Both the position numbers and the translations under genes were made by a program. Shown in pieces: positions 8,157-16,957 of a stretch of 64,000 nucleotides of DNA; position 1 is the first letter of the stretch, and each line of letters opens with the position of its first letter. The notes below the pieces were generated by a model. That model was not told the DNA's origin, searched no databases, and worked only from the letters and a program-made list of their open reading frames with translations. The stretch is from Burkholderiales bacterium (lineage in GTDB: Bacteria; Pseudomonadota; Gammaproteobacteria; Burkholderiales; Burkholderiaceae_C), in assembly GCA_017302655.1 (NCBI GenBank), contig JAFLDE010000016.1, forward strand, positions 1 to 64,000, given 5' to 3'.

Positions 8157-10136
8157 TCAGCCCGCGTGGCGCCGAATCCAGTCGAAGAACTCGCCGTACC
8201 AGAGCTTCGAATTGCGCGGCTTGAGGATCCAGTGGTTCTCATCCGGGAACCACACCAGCCGCGCCGGCACGCCGCGCGCCTTCAGCGTGTTGTAGTAAGC
8301 CAGGCCCTGGGCATCGGGCACGCGGTAGTCGAGCTGACCGTGGATGACGAGTGTGGGTGTGGCGAAGTGCTGCGCAAAGCTGTGCGGTGATTGCGCCGCC
8401 ACCTTGGTCGGGTCGTCCCAGTAGCTGGCGCCCAGTTCCAGCGGGAACCATGTGTAGCCATCGGTGGCGAACATGGCCTGCCAGTCGTAGCAGCCGGCGT
8501 GGCACACATACGCTTGGTAGCGGCCTGGTTTCACATGGCCGTTCATCCAGGCCACCATGTAGCCGCCGTAGCTGCCGCCGGTGGCGGTGATGCGCTTCCT
8601 ATCAACCCAGCGCTGCTTCAAGAGCCAGTCGGTGCCGGCCTCCACGTCCTGCAACTCCAGCTCTCCCCAGCGACCGCTGATGCTGTCCTTGAACGCATGG
8701 CCGAAGCTGGAGCTGCCGTGGTAGTTCACGCAGGCCACCACCTGGCCCTGCGCGGCGAAGACCTGATGGTTCCAGCGCCAGTGCCAGGAGTCGCCGAAGG
8801 CGGTGTGCGGCCCGCCGTGGATGACCTGCATGGCCGGCCATTTCTTCTTGGCATCGAAACCGGGCGGGTAGACCAGCCACATCTGCACGTCCTCGCCCAG
8901 CGCGCCCTTCACCACCACCTCCTGATGACGGCCGAAGGGGTGCCGCGCCAGCAGCGCGTCGTTCAGGGCCTCGATTCGACGCGGCGCATCGCTCGTCAGC
9001 GTGGACAGGCGCGGCGGGAACTGCACCGAGTCGTGCAGCACCAGCACCGCGCCGGCCTGCGCATCGAAGGCGGCGACATGGCCGCCTTCGAAGAGGCGAT
9101 GCGGCTGCCGCTCCTGCAGCAGGAACTCGATGAGATGGCTGCGGCCGCGGTCTTCGCTGGCGAAGCGGATGGCCAGGTCGTCCTCGCGCCAGCGCAGCGG
9201 CGCCTGCACCTCGCGGTCGAGGGCCTCGCTGAGCACCGCCCAGCGGCCCTGGGTGTCGAGCACGCCCAGCTCGGCCGGCGCAGTGTGCGCACGCCCCCGG
9301 TGCGTGGCCACGAAGGCCAGGTGCTGCCCGCCATGGCTGAAGCAAGGCGCGTCGAAGTCCCAGCCCTCCTGCTGCAGCAGGACGCGCTGGCGGCCGCTGC
9401 GCACGTCCAGTTCGGCCAGCGCGAAGCAGTTCTCCGCGCGCTTCTCGGCCGCAGGGTCGAAGGCAAACACGATGCGGTGGCCATCGGGCGAGATGCAAAA
9501 GCCGTTGGCGCCCGGCTCCTTCCACTCCAGCGAATGATCGCTGCCCTGCATCAGGTCGCGCCAGCGGCCGGTCTGCGTGTCCAGCACATGCAGATGGGGC
9601 ACGCGGCCCATGGGGATGTGGTGATCCCAGTGGCGGTAGAGCAACTCGTCGGTCACGTAGGCCGACTCCTTGCGTGCCTTGAAGGCGGCCATGGCCTTCG
9701 CCTGCGCGGCGGCCGTCTTGAGCTTCGGCCAGACCCAGGAGATGAAGGCGATGCGGCGGCCGTCGGGGAACCAGCGGAAGGCCTCGACGCCGGTGGCCAC
9801 ACGAGCCAGGCGCCGCGCCTCGCCGCCGTCGGGGTGGATGAGGTAGAGCTGCGGCACCTCGTCCTTCACGCCGCCCTGCTCGCGCTGCGCCAAGAAGGCG
9901 ATGGCGTCGCCGGTCGGGCTCCAGCGCGGCTGGCCGTCCTTCTCACCGGCCTCGGTCAGGCGGCGCGGCTCCTCGCCGAGCAGCGAGAACAACCACAGCG
10001 CCGAGCGGCCCCGGTTGTCCTCCATGTCGTAGCGGGTGACCGAGGCCACGGCGGCGGCGCCGCTGGGGCTGAGGCTGGGCTCGCCGATGCGGGCGAGTTG
10101 CCAGAGGGCATCGACATCGAAGCTCTTCTTTTTCAT
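8157..10136 (-). CDS. S9-family prolyl oligopeptidase-like serine peptidase
   Basis: The 659-residue protein has an N-terminal WD40/TolB-like beta-propeller (repeated PRWSPTGDAIAFLA, WFPDGRRIAFIS, CISPDGHRIVFAF) followed by an alpha/beta-hydrolase peptidase domain. The triad is visible: S522 in GGSYGGY, D603 in GQLDYRVP, H635 in ENHWI. No signal peptide is apparent with the ATG at 10136 (MKKKSFDVDALW), so it is probably cytoplasmic, cleaving short peptides in the acylaminoacyl-peptidase style. It is the last gene of the leftward run containing the SIR2 gene, 42 bp upstream. A second S9 peptidase, exported, lies at 17.6 kb. Confidence 0.93.
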   Translation of the reverse strand: MKKKSFDVDALWQLARIGEPSLSPSGAAAVASVTRYDMEDNRGRSALWLFSLLGEEPRRLTEAGEKDGQPRWSPTGDAIAFLAQREQGGVKDEVPQLYLIHPDGGEARRLARVATGVEAFRWFPDGRRIAFISWVWPKLKTAAAQAKAMAAFKARKESAYVTDELLYRHWDHHIPMGRVPHLHVLDTQTGRWRDLMQGSDHSLEWKEPGANGFCISPDGHRIVFAFDPAAEKRAENCFALAELDVRSGRQRVLLQQEGWDFDAPCFSHGGQHLAFVATHRGRAHTAPAELGVLDTQGRWAVLSEALDREVQAPLRWREDDLAIRFASEDRGRSHLIEFLLQERQPHRLFEGGHVAAFDAQAGAVLVLHDSVQFPPRLSTLTSDAPRRIEALNDALLARHPFGRHQEVVVKGALGEDVQMWLVYPPGFDAKKKWPAMQVIHGGPHTAFGDSWHWRWNHQVFAAQGQVVACVNYHGSSSFGHAFKDSISGRWGELELQDVEAGTDWLLKQRWVDRKRITATGGSYGGYMVAWMNGHVKPGRYQAYVCHAGCYDWQAMFATDGYTWFPLELGASYWDDPTKVAAQSPHSFAQHFATPTLVIHGQLDYRVPDAQGLAYYNTLKARGVPARLVWFPDENHWILKPRNSKLWYGEFFDWIRRHAG

Positions 10137-10178
10137 GAACCGATCCAGCAATGAAAGGCGCGAAGTGTGCACGCCGCC

Positions 10179-13100
10179 TCACACGCCGACCGCGCGAAGC
10201 GCCGCCTCCAGGACCCTGCGCTGTGCCGGCGTGAGTGCTGTCAGTCGGTCGGCCACTTCGCGCAGGAATGAGCGTTCGTGCCCTTGCACATGGATGCTCA
10301 AATGAGCCAAGAGCAGGGCCGTTTCCGCCTGGTAGGTAGTCGCCAGCGCACTCTCCCTCAGCGTGAAGAGCAAGTCGCAGTGCTGCAATTCAGGGGCGGG
10401 ACTGCGCACCAGGCAATCCACGGCCTCCGGGTATCCCTCTTGCAGATCATCCAGCCACTCCACCATGGCTCCAACCTCAGCAGCCAGCAATGGCCGGGGC
10501 AGTCCGCTGATCCGTCCTTCCCAATACGGCTGTAACCAGTCGCGCCAAAGTTCCAAGCGCCGTGCCTCGGGGCTCCGCCGCAGGATGGTCCCAACGTGAT
10601 GGGCCAAGTTCGTGCGGTCCTCCTCCTCGGCCTGTCCAAAGAAGTGGGCGAGCAAGTCGTCGCGACACTGTTTTGCGCGAAAGGCCAACAGCCCGGTGTA
10701 CCAGCGCACATACGCGACCCGCTGCTGCGTGCGCCGAGGCTGAAAGAAACGCGGAAGTGCGACCCTGAAAGCGGGCACCAAGGCATCGCCCAGCCCTGCC
10801 GACAAGCGCCCCCTTGAGAGGAATCCATCCCAAGCTTGGTCAAAGAGCGCGTCGTCTGCCGCAGTGAAGAGCGGCAGGACGTGCTGGCTGGCCCATTGCG
10901 GCGCCAGCCCAAACAAGAAGCCAGCTTCGCCGGCAAGCATGGTTCGCGCCAAACCGCCATTGCGCCCCGGGTCAGCAAGAGCACGCTCAAAGCAGCGTCG
11001 ATAGCGGTCCGGCAGCTGGCGCTGCAGCCCTTCCTTGCCTTGCAGCTGCAGTGCCAGCCCCCTCAGCCAGAACTCCATGAGCTGGCCAGCCGGGCGATTG
11101 ATGGCTTCACTCAGCCAATTGCGCTGCTTCTCCTCAACCGCACTCGCCTCCCGCAAGCGCGGCCAGAGCTCCTCGCCTACGGCATGGGCCTCATCCAGCA
11201 GGTCGCGCGCGAAAGGTTTGCCGCCGTTCGCCACCAGCCAGAACAACCAGTCGGCAATGGCGTGGGAATGATCCTTCGCCTGGGCCTGCTGCAACTCCGT
11301 TCGTGCCGCCCAGGCCAAGACTTGACGCCCAACCATCACATCCACGCTGGAGCCCAGGGCTTTGAACAGAGGCGGCCATAGATCAGACGCCCAGTGCTCA
11401 CCACGCACCAGGGCCTGCCCCAGGTCCAGCCCCCATTGCGCGTTCTGGCTCACGGCCTCGCGCAGAGCCTCAAGGCCAGCGCTGCGCGAGGGACCCCAGA
11501 ACGATTCGGTCTGAAAACTCAGCAACTCATCCAGCCATTCATGCGCCGGCCGCCCCAGCAGGGTCTCAACCGTCCAAGGGCTGGGTGACGAGTGCCAGCC
11601 TCCACGCGAAAACGCCTCGGACTGACGCTGCTCTTCCAGGTATTCAGGGTGGGCCTGCAACAGCTCCACCCTTCTTGGCACCGCGAACTCGCAATCCGGT
11701 TTGGTCCTGCACAGCAAGTCCAACCACCCCAGCTGTACATAGGCTGTGCGGAGCACTGCGGTCGCCTCTTCCTCGTGCGCCTCGCGGTGACTCATCACGC
11801 CATCCACGAAGCGCGAACGCATGGATGGGCCAGCCTGCGCATAGTTCTTCGCCAACAGCCCCTCGGCCTCCGTGCGCAGGCACTCGTCGTTCCATTCACA
11901 GCGCTCCAGCCACCAGGCCATGCGCTGCTCGGCCGAGCGATGGGGATGCTCGGCCATGCCGTACAAGGCGATCCGGCGCAGCCATGGTGCATCCGCGTTC
12001 ACCCAGGTCGCCAGCCAGCCGTCCAGCGTCGGGCTACCGATCTTCGCCAGGTGCGCCAGCGCATCACGCGCTGCGTCGATCAATACGTCTTGTGGCTCGT
12101 GGTAGCGGTCATGCTCGCCCGGCGCCACCGTGCGAACTCCGTAGTCCAGCGCGGGCTCAATCGGCGTCCGGGCCCATAGAGCTGACTGCTGGCGATGCAT
12201 CTCGTTCAGGGCGCTTGCCAGGCCCAGTAGCAACGCCTCTGCTTGCCGGTACAACCGGGGCTGCAAGTACTTCTGCCAGATGGTGGACAAGGCCCAGTGG
12301 TCGCCGCGCAAGGTCAACTCAGATCGGATGCGAACCTCGAACGCGTCTTCGCCCCCCCCTTCATCGTCCAGCTGCCAACCTGGCTCCAGCACCAGTCGAG
12401 TACGACACAGGGCCAGGAAAGCGTCCAGCACCAGATGGGCATGACCGTCGTGGTGCGCGCGCTCCGCCATACACATCAAGCCATACCCAGCGGCCTTCGA
12501 ATCTGGAACGGCATGAAGCAAGATGGGCCAAAGCTGTAGCAGGCCACGACAGTCCATGGGCTGGTTCAAGTCCTCGGCCAAGGCCCTGCACACATGCCAC
12601 CAAAACCGGCTGCCCATGCGAGCACCTGGCTGAGCCAGCAGGCCAAGCAGCACCTGCGGTTGATGGCGCGCATAGCTGCTTGCCAACCAAAGGGCGCAGG
12701 CTTCAGTGCGCTCCTCGTGAGGACCATCCTGGTAGAGCGAGTTCAAATGACCTCGCGCATGCAGCCATGTCGGCCAGCGCGCATCACGCATGGCCTTGAG
12801 CAAGAAGCGCGTCGTGCTGAGTTCACGCAGGCCTCGCTCAATCAGTGAACACTCCTGGTCATCCAAGGGAGGTGGGCGCGAACCCAACTCGGCGAGTTTG
12901 GCCTCCCAGTCCAGCACCCCGTAATTGGCCTCCTGAGCCAAGCGGGCCACCGCCTCGTACAGGTGGCGGTACGAGTCTGCGCCCTCTGCCGGGGGAAAAC
13001 TCAGCAACTGAATACCCAGGCGGCGCCACTTGTGTTCACCCTCGGCCTGCCTGACATCCAGTGCGAAGCGCCCGGCCACAGGGTTCGGCGGCAAGGCTCG

Positions 13101-13724
13101 CGCCAGATAGCTCACCACCAAGTCCTCGTGGCTGTAGCCGACAAATAGCACGGTGTAGCGCTGAAAGAGCTGCAAGAGAAAGCGCGCGGCCCAGGCTTGC
13201 GTGAGGTAGGCGCGGCCGAAGTCCGCGTCGGTGAGCACCATGCCCCTCGGCCGCGCCACCGTGCCGTGCAGTTTGATGAGGCCTTGGAAATCGTCACCCA
13301 GCGGCAGAGCGGGCGCGCAATGGCATTCAAGGGTCTGGCCGAACACCTCCAGCGCGGCGGCCTCGAAATGCCGGTCGAAGTTGGTGGTGACCAAGCGCAC
13401 CTTGTCCGGCGTGCGAAACAGGCGCAGCAAATCCTTGTGCAACGCGTTGGGCAGGCGGCCAGGAGGATCGAGCACGTCTGCCGCCAATTGGTGAACAGGA
13501 ATCCCAAGACCGTTCAGCTGGCCGAGAAACTGATCGGGCTCATCTTTCTCTTTCCATTCTTTGCCGGCCTTCTTGGCGAGTTCGTGGACCAAGCCTTTGA
13601 AGTTCGGCAAGTCTGCGGGTAAGCCTTTGGAAACCCCGGCGCCGGCAAATACCACCAGACAGCCGTCCCTCAAGGCGTCGAGCACTCGTTCATCGAAGTC
13701 AATCTGCCCCAGACGCGTGCTCAT
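10179..13724 (-). CDS. SIR2-domain protein, probable NAD-depleting anti-phage effector
   Basis: The 1181-residue protein starts MSTRLGQIDFDERVLDALRD. Residues 20-300 form a SIR2 fold: the NAD loop GAGVSKG at 28-34, N115 and D117 in LVTTNFDRHFE, H153 in IKLHGT. The remaining ~880 residues are helical, rich in Trp, Leu and Arg, resembling HEAT-like sensor regions of large defence sirtuins (DSR/SIR2-DUF4020 type). The N115 to H153 spacing matches NADase SIR2 effectors such as ThsA and DSR2. Such proteins sense phage components and destroy NAD. It sits between a DsbA-fold isomerase gene (10 bp gap) and an S9 peptidase gene (42 bp), with no partner or mobile genes. Three 60-base lines counted by hand gave 57-65% GC, slightly under the neighbours. 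The defence role is inference; the SIR2 assignment is firm. Confidence 0.85.
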   Translation of the reverse strand: MSTRLGQIDFDERVLDALRDGCLVVFAGAGVSKGLPADLPNFKGLVHELAKKAGKEWKEKDEPDQFLGQLNGLGIPVHQLAADVLDPPGRLPNALHKDLLRLFRTPDKVRLVTTNFDRHFEAAALEVFGQTLECHCAPALPLGDDFQGLIKLHGTVARPRGMVLTDADFGRAYLTQAWAARFLLQLFQRYTVLFVGYSHEDLVVSYLARALPPNPVAGRFALDVRQAEGEHKWRRLGIQLLSFPPAEGADSYRHLYEAVARLAQEANYGVLDWEAKLAELGSRPPPLDDQECSLIERGLRELSTTRFLLKAMRDARWPTWLHARGHLNSLYQDGPHEERTEACALWLASSYARHQPQVLLGLLAQPGARMGSRFWWHVCRALAEDLNQPMDCRGLLQLWPILLHAVPDSKAAGYGLMCMAERAHHDGHAHLVLDAFLALCRTRLVLEPGWQLDDEGGGEDAFEVRIRSELTLRGDHWALSTIWQKYLQPRLYRQAEALLLGLASALNEMHRQQSALWARTPIEPALDYGVRTVAPGEHDRYHEPQDVLIDAARDALAHLAKIGSPTLDGWLATWVNADAPWLRRIALYGMAEHPHRSAEQRMAWWLERCEWNDECLRTEAEGLLAKNYAQAGPSMRSRFVDGVMSHREAHEEEATAVLRTAYVQLGWLDLLCRTKPDCEFAVPRRVELLQAHPEYLEEQRQSEAFSRGGWHSSPSPWTVETLLGRPAHEWLDELLSFQTESFWGPSRSAGLEALREAVSQNAQWGLDLGQALVRGEHWASDLWPPLFKALGSSVDVMVGRQVLAWAARTELQQAQAKDHSHAIADWLFWLVANGGKPFARDLLDEAHAVGEELWPRLREASAVEEKQRNWLSEAINRPAGQLMEFWLRGLALQLQGKEGLQRQLPDRYRRCFERALADPGRNGGLARTMLAGEAGFLFGLAPQWASQHVLPLFTAADDALFDQAWDGFLSRGRLSAGLGDALVPAFRVALPRFFQPRRTQQRVAYVRWYTGLLAFRAKQCRDDLLAHFFGQAEEEDRTNLAHHVGTILRRSPEARRLELWRDWLQPYWEGRISGLPRPLLAAEVGAMVEWLDDLQEGYPEAVDCLVRSPAPELQHCDLLFTLRESALATTYQAETALLLAHLSIHVQGHERSFLREVADRLTALTPAQRRVLEAALRAVGV

Positions 13725-13734
13725 TCTTCGCTCA

Positions 13735-14382
13735 CTAAGGTGTTCGCTGAACGCCCACCGGCAGCGCGCCGGCCTGATGCCAAGCCTCACTGTCGAACCA
13801 GGGATCGCCATCGAGCAGGGCGGCGAGCATGTCCAGGCTGTCCTGGCCCCAGATCAGCTTGCCGTCGACTTCAAAGGTCGGCACCCCGAACACGCCAGCG
13901 GCCAGGGCTGCGTCGGTGGCCTCGCGCAGGCGGGTCTTGGCCGTTTCCTCGTCGGTCGCGCGCTGCGGGGCCAGCAGCTTCGCCAGTTGGGCCAGGCGCG
14001 CCGGGTCGGCGGCCTCGGCACCATCGGATTGCCAGGCGTGCGCGAAGAGCTGCTCGACCACCCAGCGCGAGGGGGTCTTGCCTGCCGGTGCGCAGGCCCA
14101 GCCCAGCCGCAGCAGGGGCAGCGGGTTGAACGGATGGCTGGCCGGCAGGCTGAGCGGCAGCTGCCACTGGCGGGCCCGCCACAGCACCTGGCGGTAGGTC
14201 CAGTCCCGTTTGCCGGGAATCTCCGCCGGGCCCTTGCTACCGTGGGCCTTGAGCGCCGCGGCGAAGAGGATGGGCACGTAGTCCACCGCGTAGTGCCGGC
14301 CGACCAGCACCTCGGGCAGGCGCCAGAACGCCAGCGCGGCGTAGGGCGAGATGGGGTCGAAGTAGAAACGCAGGGTCTTCAT
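13735..14382 (-). CDS. 2-hydroxychromene-2-carboxylate isomerase-like protein (DsbA/kappa-GST fold)
   Basis: The 215-residue protein begins MKTLRFYFDPISPYAALAFW, the thioredoxin-fold start typical of HCCA isomerases and kappa-class GSTs, with Ser-Pro-Tyr where thiol oxidoreductases have Cys-x-x-Cys. The C-terminal AAGVFGVPTFEVDGKLIWGQDSLDML is the conserved cis-Pro region and glutathione-side strand. The family isomerises aromatic ring-cleavage products using glutathione, but many members are of unknown substrate, and no naphthalene pathway genes are nearby. It overlaps the DUF1289 gene by four bases (ATGA) and precedes the SIR2 gene by 10 bp. Confidence 0.88.
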   Translation of the reverse strand: MKTLRFYFDPISPYAALAFWRLPEVLVGRHYAVDYVPILFAAALKAHGSKGPAEIPGKRDWTYRQVLWRARQWQLPLSLPASHPFNPLPLLRLGWACAPAGKTPSRWVVEQLFAHAWQSDGAEAADPARLAQLAKLLAPQRATDEETAKTRLREATDAALAAGVFGVPTFEVDGKLIWGQDSLDMLAALLDGDPWFDSEAWHQAGALPVGVQRTP

Positions 14383-14603
14383 GGGCGCGACTCGCCTTGA
14401 GCAGGCCATCCCAGCGCCGCACGGCGCGCCGGCAGTTGCTGCAACACGGCCAGCCGCTGCGCCGAGCCCGCTTGCGACCAGCTGGCGATTTCATCCAGCG
14501 TGCGCGCGCAACCCAGGCACAGGCCGGATGCGGCATCCATTCGGCAGACGTTGATGCAAGGCGAAGCCACGGGCGCCTCAGGGCTGGGCAAGGGATCAGT
14601 CAT
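14379..14603 (-). CDS. DUF1289 small cysteine-rich protein
   Basis: The 74-residue protein contains the DUF1289 signature: SPCINVCRMD near residue 14 and GLCLGCARTLDEIASW near residue 27. The four cysteines suggest a metal site, though this has not been shown here. It overlaps the end of the YbaK gene by eight bases and the isomerase start by four, so the three genes are probably translationally coupled. Function of the family is unknown. Confidence 0.88.
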   Translation of the reverse strand: MTDPLPSPEAPVASPCINVCRMDAASGLCLGCARTLDEIASWSQAGSAQRLAVLQQLPARRAALGWPAQGESRP

Positions 14604-15087
14604 CGGTGAACACCGCTCGGGTGGCGCCGCTGATGCGCAGCAACTCGTCCGGCGTGGCCGGGAACACCGCCATGGGGTGGCCCGCAGCCGCCCACACGCG
14701 TTCGAAGCGCCACAGGCTTTCGTCCATCAGCAGGCGAGGGGCCGAGGCCCCCTCCTGCGGCGCGAAGCCCAGGGGCGAGACGCCACCGATGGCAAAGCCG
14801 CTGTGGCGGCGCACGCAGTCGGCGTCGGCGCGCGCGGTGGGCGCGGGCAGCTTGGCGGCGTTGACACGTCGGTCGCCGGCGGTGATGCAGAGCCAGACCG
14901 CATCCTCTTGCGCGTCGCGCAGGATCACCGACTTGGCAATCGCGCCCTGCGGCACGCCGAGCTGCGCCGCGGCTTCCGCGGCGGTGCGCGCGCTGCCGTC
15001 CAGCCAGCGCGGCGCCTCGGTGTGAGCGCGCTCGCTCAACGCGGCGCGCACACGCGCCACGGCGGGGTGTTCGTTGGTGTCGTGCAT
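14596..15087 (-). CDS. YbaK/EbsC-family aminoacyl-tRNA deacylase
   Basis: The 163-residue protein (start MHDTNEHPAVARVRAALSER at ATG 15087) matches the YbaK/ProX editing fold. Landmarks are GAIAKSVILRDAQEDAVWLCITAGDRRVN, where the lysine is the expected catalytic residue, and the later HSGFAIGGVSPLGF. Family members hydrolyse mischarged Cys-tRNA(Pro) or Ala-tRNA(Pro), or other mischarged tRNAs; this sequence alone does not choose the substrate. It lies 17 bp downstream of the SbtB-like gene and overlaps the DUF1289 gene. Confidence 0.9.
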   Translation of the reverse strand: MHDTNEHPAVARVRAALSERAHTEAPRWLDGSARTAAEAAAQLGVPQGAIAKSVILRDAQEDAVWLCITAGDRRVNAAKLPAPTARADADCVRRHSGFAIGGVSPLGFAPQEGASAPRLLMDESLWRFERVWAAAGHPMAVFPATPDELLRISGATRAVFTDD

Positions 15088-15104
15088 GCTGCGATTACAA
15101 CGCT

Positions 15105-15410
15105 TCAAAAGCGCTCTGGTCGCAAGACCTGGACTTCGCCGAAGTGCACCACCACGCTGTAGTGCGGCGCGTACTTCTGCAGCACGGCCTCGGCAATGGC
15201 GTCGGCCGTGGCCGGCTCGCAGATCACGCGGACTTCGATCGTGCGATCGGCCTCCCAGTCCCCACTGCGCTCGCCCTCGGGAAAGGCGCCGCGCACCTCC
15301 GAGATGGTCCACACATGGGCATGATGCCGCTTCAGCTCGGCCAGCAGCCGGGGTTCCAGCGCGCTCTCGGCAATCACCGTGAGCTGGGTCTTGATGTGCT
15401 TGGCAATCAT
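15105..15410 (-). CDS. SbtB-like PII signalling protein
   Basis: The 101-residue protein has the PII ferredoxin-like pattern: strand MIAKHIKTQLTVIAESALEP, helix, a loop at about residues 37-55 (SEVRGAFPEGERSGDWEADR) in the T-loop position, strand TIEVRVICEP, a second helix, and a final strand SVVVHFGEVQVLRPERF. It overlaps the SbtA-type transporter by four bases (ATGA). In cyanobacteria SbtB is a trimeric PII-like protein that binds adenine nucleotides including cAMP and gates SbtA, so this is the likely regulator of the adjacent transporter. The C-terminal CGPxGxC redox loop of cyanobacterial SbtB is absent. Confidence 0.85.
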   Translation of the reverse strand: MIAKHIKTQLTVIAESALEPRLLAELKRHHAHVWTISEVRGAFPEGERSGDWEADRTIEVRVICEPATADAIAEAVLQKYAPHYSVVVHFGEVQVLRPERF

Positions 15411-16354
15411 GTGAACCAGGGGGCGAGCTGGATGTACAGCGGAATGCCGACCAGCAGGTTGAAGGGGAAGGTCACGCCCAGCGCGCAGGCGATGGCCAGC
15501 CCGGCGTTGGCCTGGGGCACAGCCACGCGCAGCGCCGCTGGCGCCGCGATGTAGCTGGCGCTGGCCGCCAGCGTGGCCAAGAGGGCCACCCCACCGACCT
15601 GCAGGCCGAGCAGCTGGCCGGTGAACGCGCCAGCCACGGCAAGCAGCGGCGGCACCAGACAGCCCACCAGGATCAGCTTCAGGCCATGGCGGCGAAGGGC
15701 GCCGATCTGGCCTCCGGCGACCAGGCCGAGCTCCAGCAGGAACAAGGCCAGCACGCCCTTGAAGGGGTCGATGAACACCGCCTGGATGGGCTTCACGCCG
15801 GCATCGCCCGCCACGGCCCCGATGAGCAGACCGCCGAGCAGCAGCAGCACCGACTTGCCGAGCAAGACCTCATGCGCCAGCAGGTCCCAGCGGATGCCGC
15901 CCTTGCTGCCGTCCTGCTTCTTGAGCGCCAGGCGCGCCAGCACGATGCCCACCACCAGGCCCGGCGCCTCCATGGCCGCCACCCACAGTGCCGCGTGGCT
16001 CTCATGCGGCAGCTGGGCCGCCTGCACGGCCGTCAGCGCCACGGCGAAGGTGACGACGCTGACCGAGCCGTAATGCGCGGACAGACCGGCGGCGTCCACC
16101 GCGCTCAAACCCGCCAGCCGAAGCAGCGGCGCCACGGCCAAAGGGATCAGCGCCCCGAGCAGCACCACGGCGCCCACCTGCGGCAGCAAATCCATCAAAG
16201 GCTGGCGACTGAGCTCCAAGCCGCCCTTCAGGCCGATGGCCAGCAGCAGGTAGATGGTCAGGGTTTCGTAGAGGGCCTCGGGCAGGCGCAGGTCGCTCTT
16301 GACGACACGCGCAAACACCCCAAGCGCAAAGAACAGGACGACGACATCGAACAT
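15407..16354 (-). CDS. SbtA-type sodium-dependent bicarbonate transporter
   Basis: The 315-residue protein (start MFDVVVLFFALGVFARVVKS) has about ten transmembrane helices in two inverted halves and matches the SbtA/DUF897 family: LYETLTIYLLLAIGLKGGLEL in the first half, HYGSVSVVTFAVALTAVQ in the middle, and FLLELGLVAGGQI with LATLAASASYIAAPAALRVA in the second. Cyanobacterial SbtA imports bicarbonate with sodium; many proteobacterial homologues have untested substrates. The ATG at 16354 is chosen because the family start follows it directly. It leads the leftward operon with the PII-like gene, diverging from a phosphatase gene. Confidence 0.88.
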   Translation of the reverse strand: MFDVVVLFFALGVFARVVKSDLRLPEALYETLTIYLLLAIGLKGGLELSRQPLMDLLPQVGAVVLLGALIPLAVAPLLRLAGLSAVDAAGLSAHYGSVSVVTFAVALTAVQAAQLPHESHAALWVAAMEAPGLVVGIVLARLALKKQDGSKGGIRWDLLAHEVLLGKSVLLLLGGLLIGAVAGDAGVKPIQAVFIDPFKGVLALFLLELGLVAGGQIGALRRHGLKLILVGCLVPPLLAVAGAFTGQLLGLQVGGVALLATLAASASYIAAPAALRVAVPQANAGLAIACALGVTFPFNLLVGIPLYIQLAPWFT

Positions 16355-16480
16355 GGGGCCGGCATTGTGGCGGTCGGTGCAATGGGACGTCGCGCTGCGG
16401 GACATCGTGGGCTTGGAGTGCATGGCACAAGCCATTCGTGCCCGTCGCCTGCCGAAGGCGAGGCTGCAGACAATGCACGC

Positions 16481-16957
16481 ATGAGCTTTCGCCCGCTGCC
16501 GCTGCCCGCGACCGTTTCTGGTCGGCTCTGCTTGCATTCGATGCCAGGCCGGCGCGAGGACTGGCTGGCGTTTCTTCGAATGGCAGACGAGGCAGGGCTG
16601 CAACGCATCGTGTGCCTGACACCGCGCCATGAGATCGCCCTACTCAGCCCTGAGTACCTCCATGCGATCGAAGAGGAGTTGCTGCCCTGCCGCTTGCAGG
16701 AGCTCGCGATGGCCGACTTCGGCCTGAGCGCCGACGCACAGGCCTTCGCCGACGGGGTGCGCGAGCTGGCGCAGGCACTGCGCGACGGCGAGTCGGTGCT
16801 GCTGCACTGCGCCGCTGGCATCGGCCGCACCGGCACCGTCGCGGCCTGCACGCTGAAGGCGCTGGGCTTGCCCACGTATGACGCCCTGGCGCGGGTGGCC
16901 GAGGCCGGCTCGCGCCCGGAGTCGGCGCTGCAGTCAGGTTGGGTGCATGCCTTCTGA
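16481..16957 (+). CDS. Dual-specificity/tyrosine protein phosphatase-like protein
   Basis: The 158-residue protein carries the cysteine phosphatase signature HCAAGIGRTG, with nucleophile C110 and phosphate-binding R116 (C-x5-R). An aspartate in AMADFGLS (D79) is a good general-acid candidate about 30 residues upstream, as in dual-specificity phosphatases. It could act on phosphoproteins or on small phosphates. The pseudouridine synthase gene downstream starts inside its last codons, so the two are coupled. Start ATG 16481. Confidence 0.85.
   Translation: MSFRPLPLPATVSGRLCLHSMPGRREDWLAFLRMADEAGLQRIVCLTPRHEIALLSPEYLHAIEEELLPCRLQELAMADFGLSADAQAFADGVRELAQALRDGESVLLHCAAGIGRTGTVAACTLKALGLPTYDALARVAEAGSRPESALQSGWVHAF

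Noticed and set aside
13725-13811. A 29-residue N-terminal extension of the SIR2 protein from the upstream ATG at 13811
   Set aside because: It lies mostly within the upstream isomerase coding sequence in another frame and has no family similarity; ATG 13724 is in a good position after the TAG.
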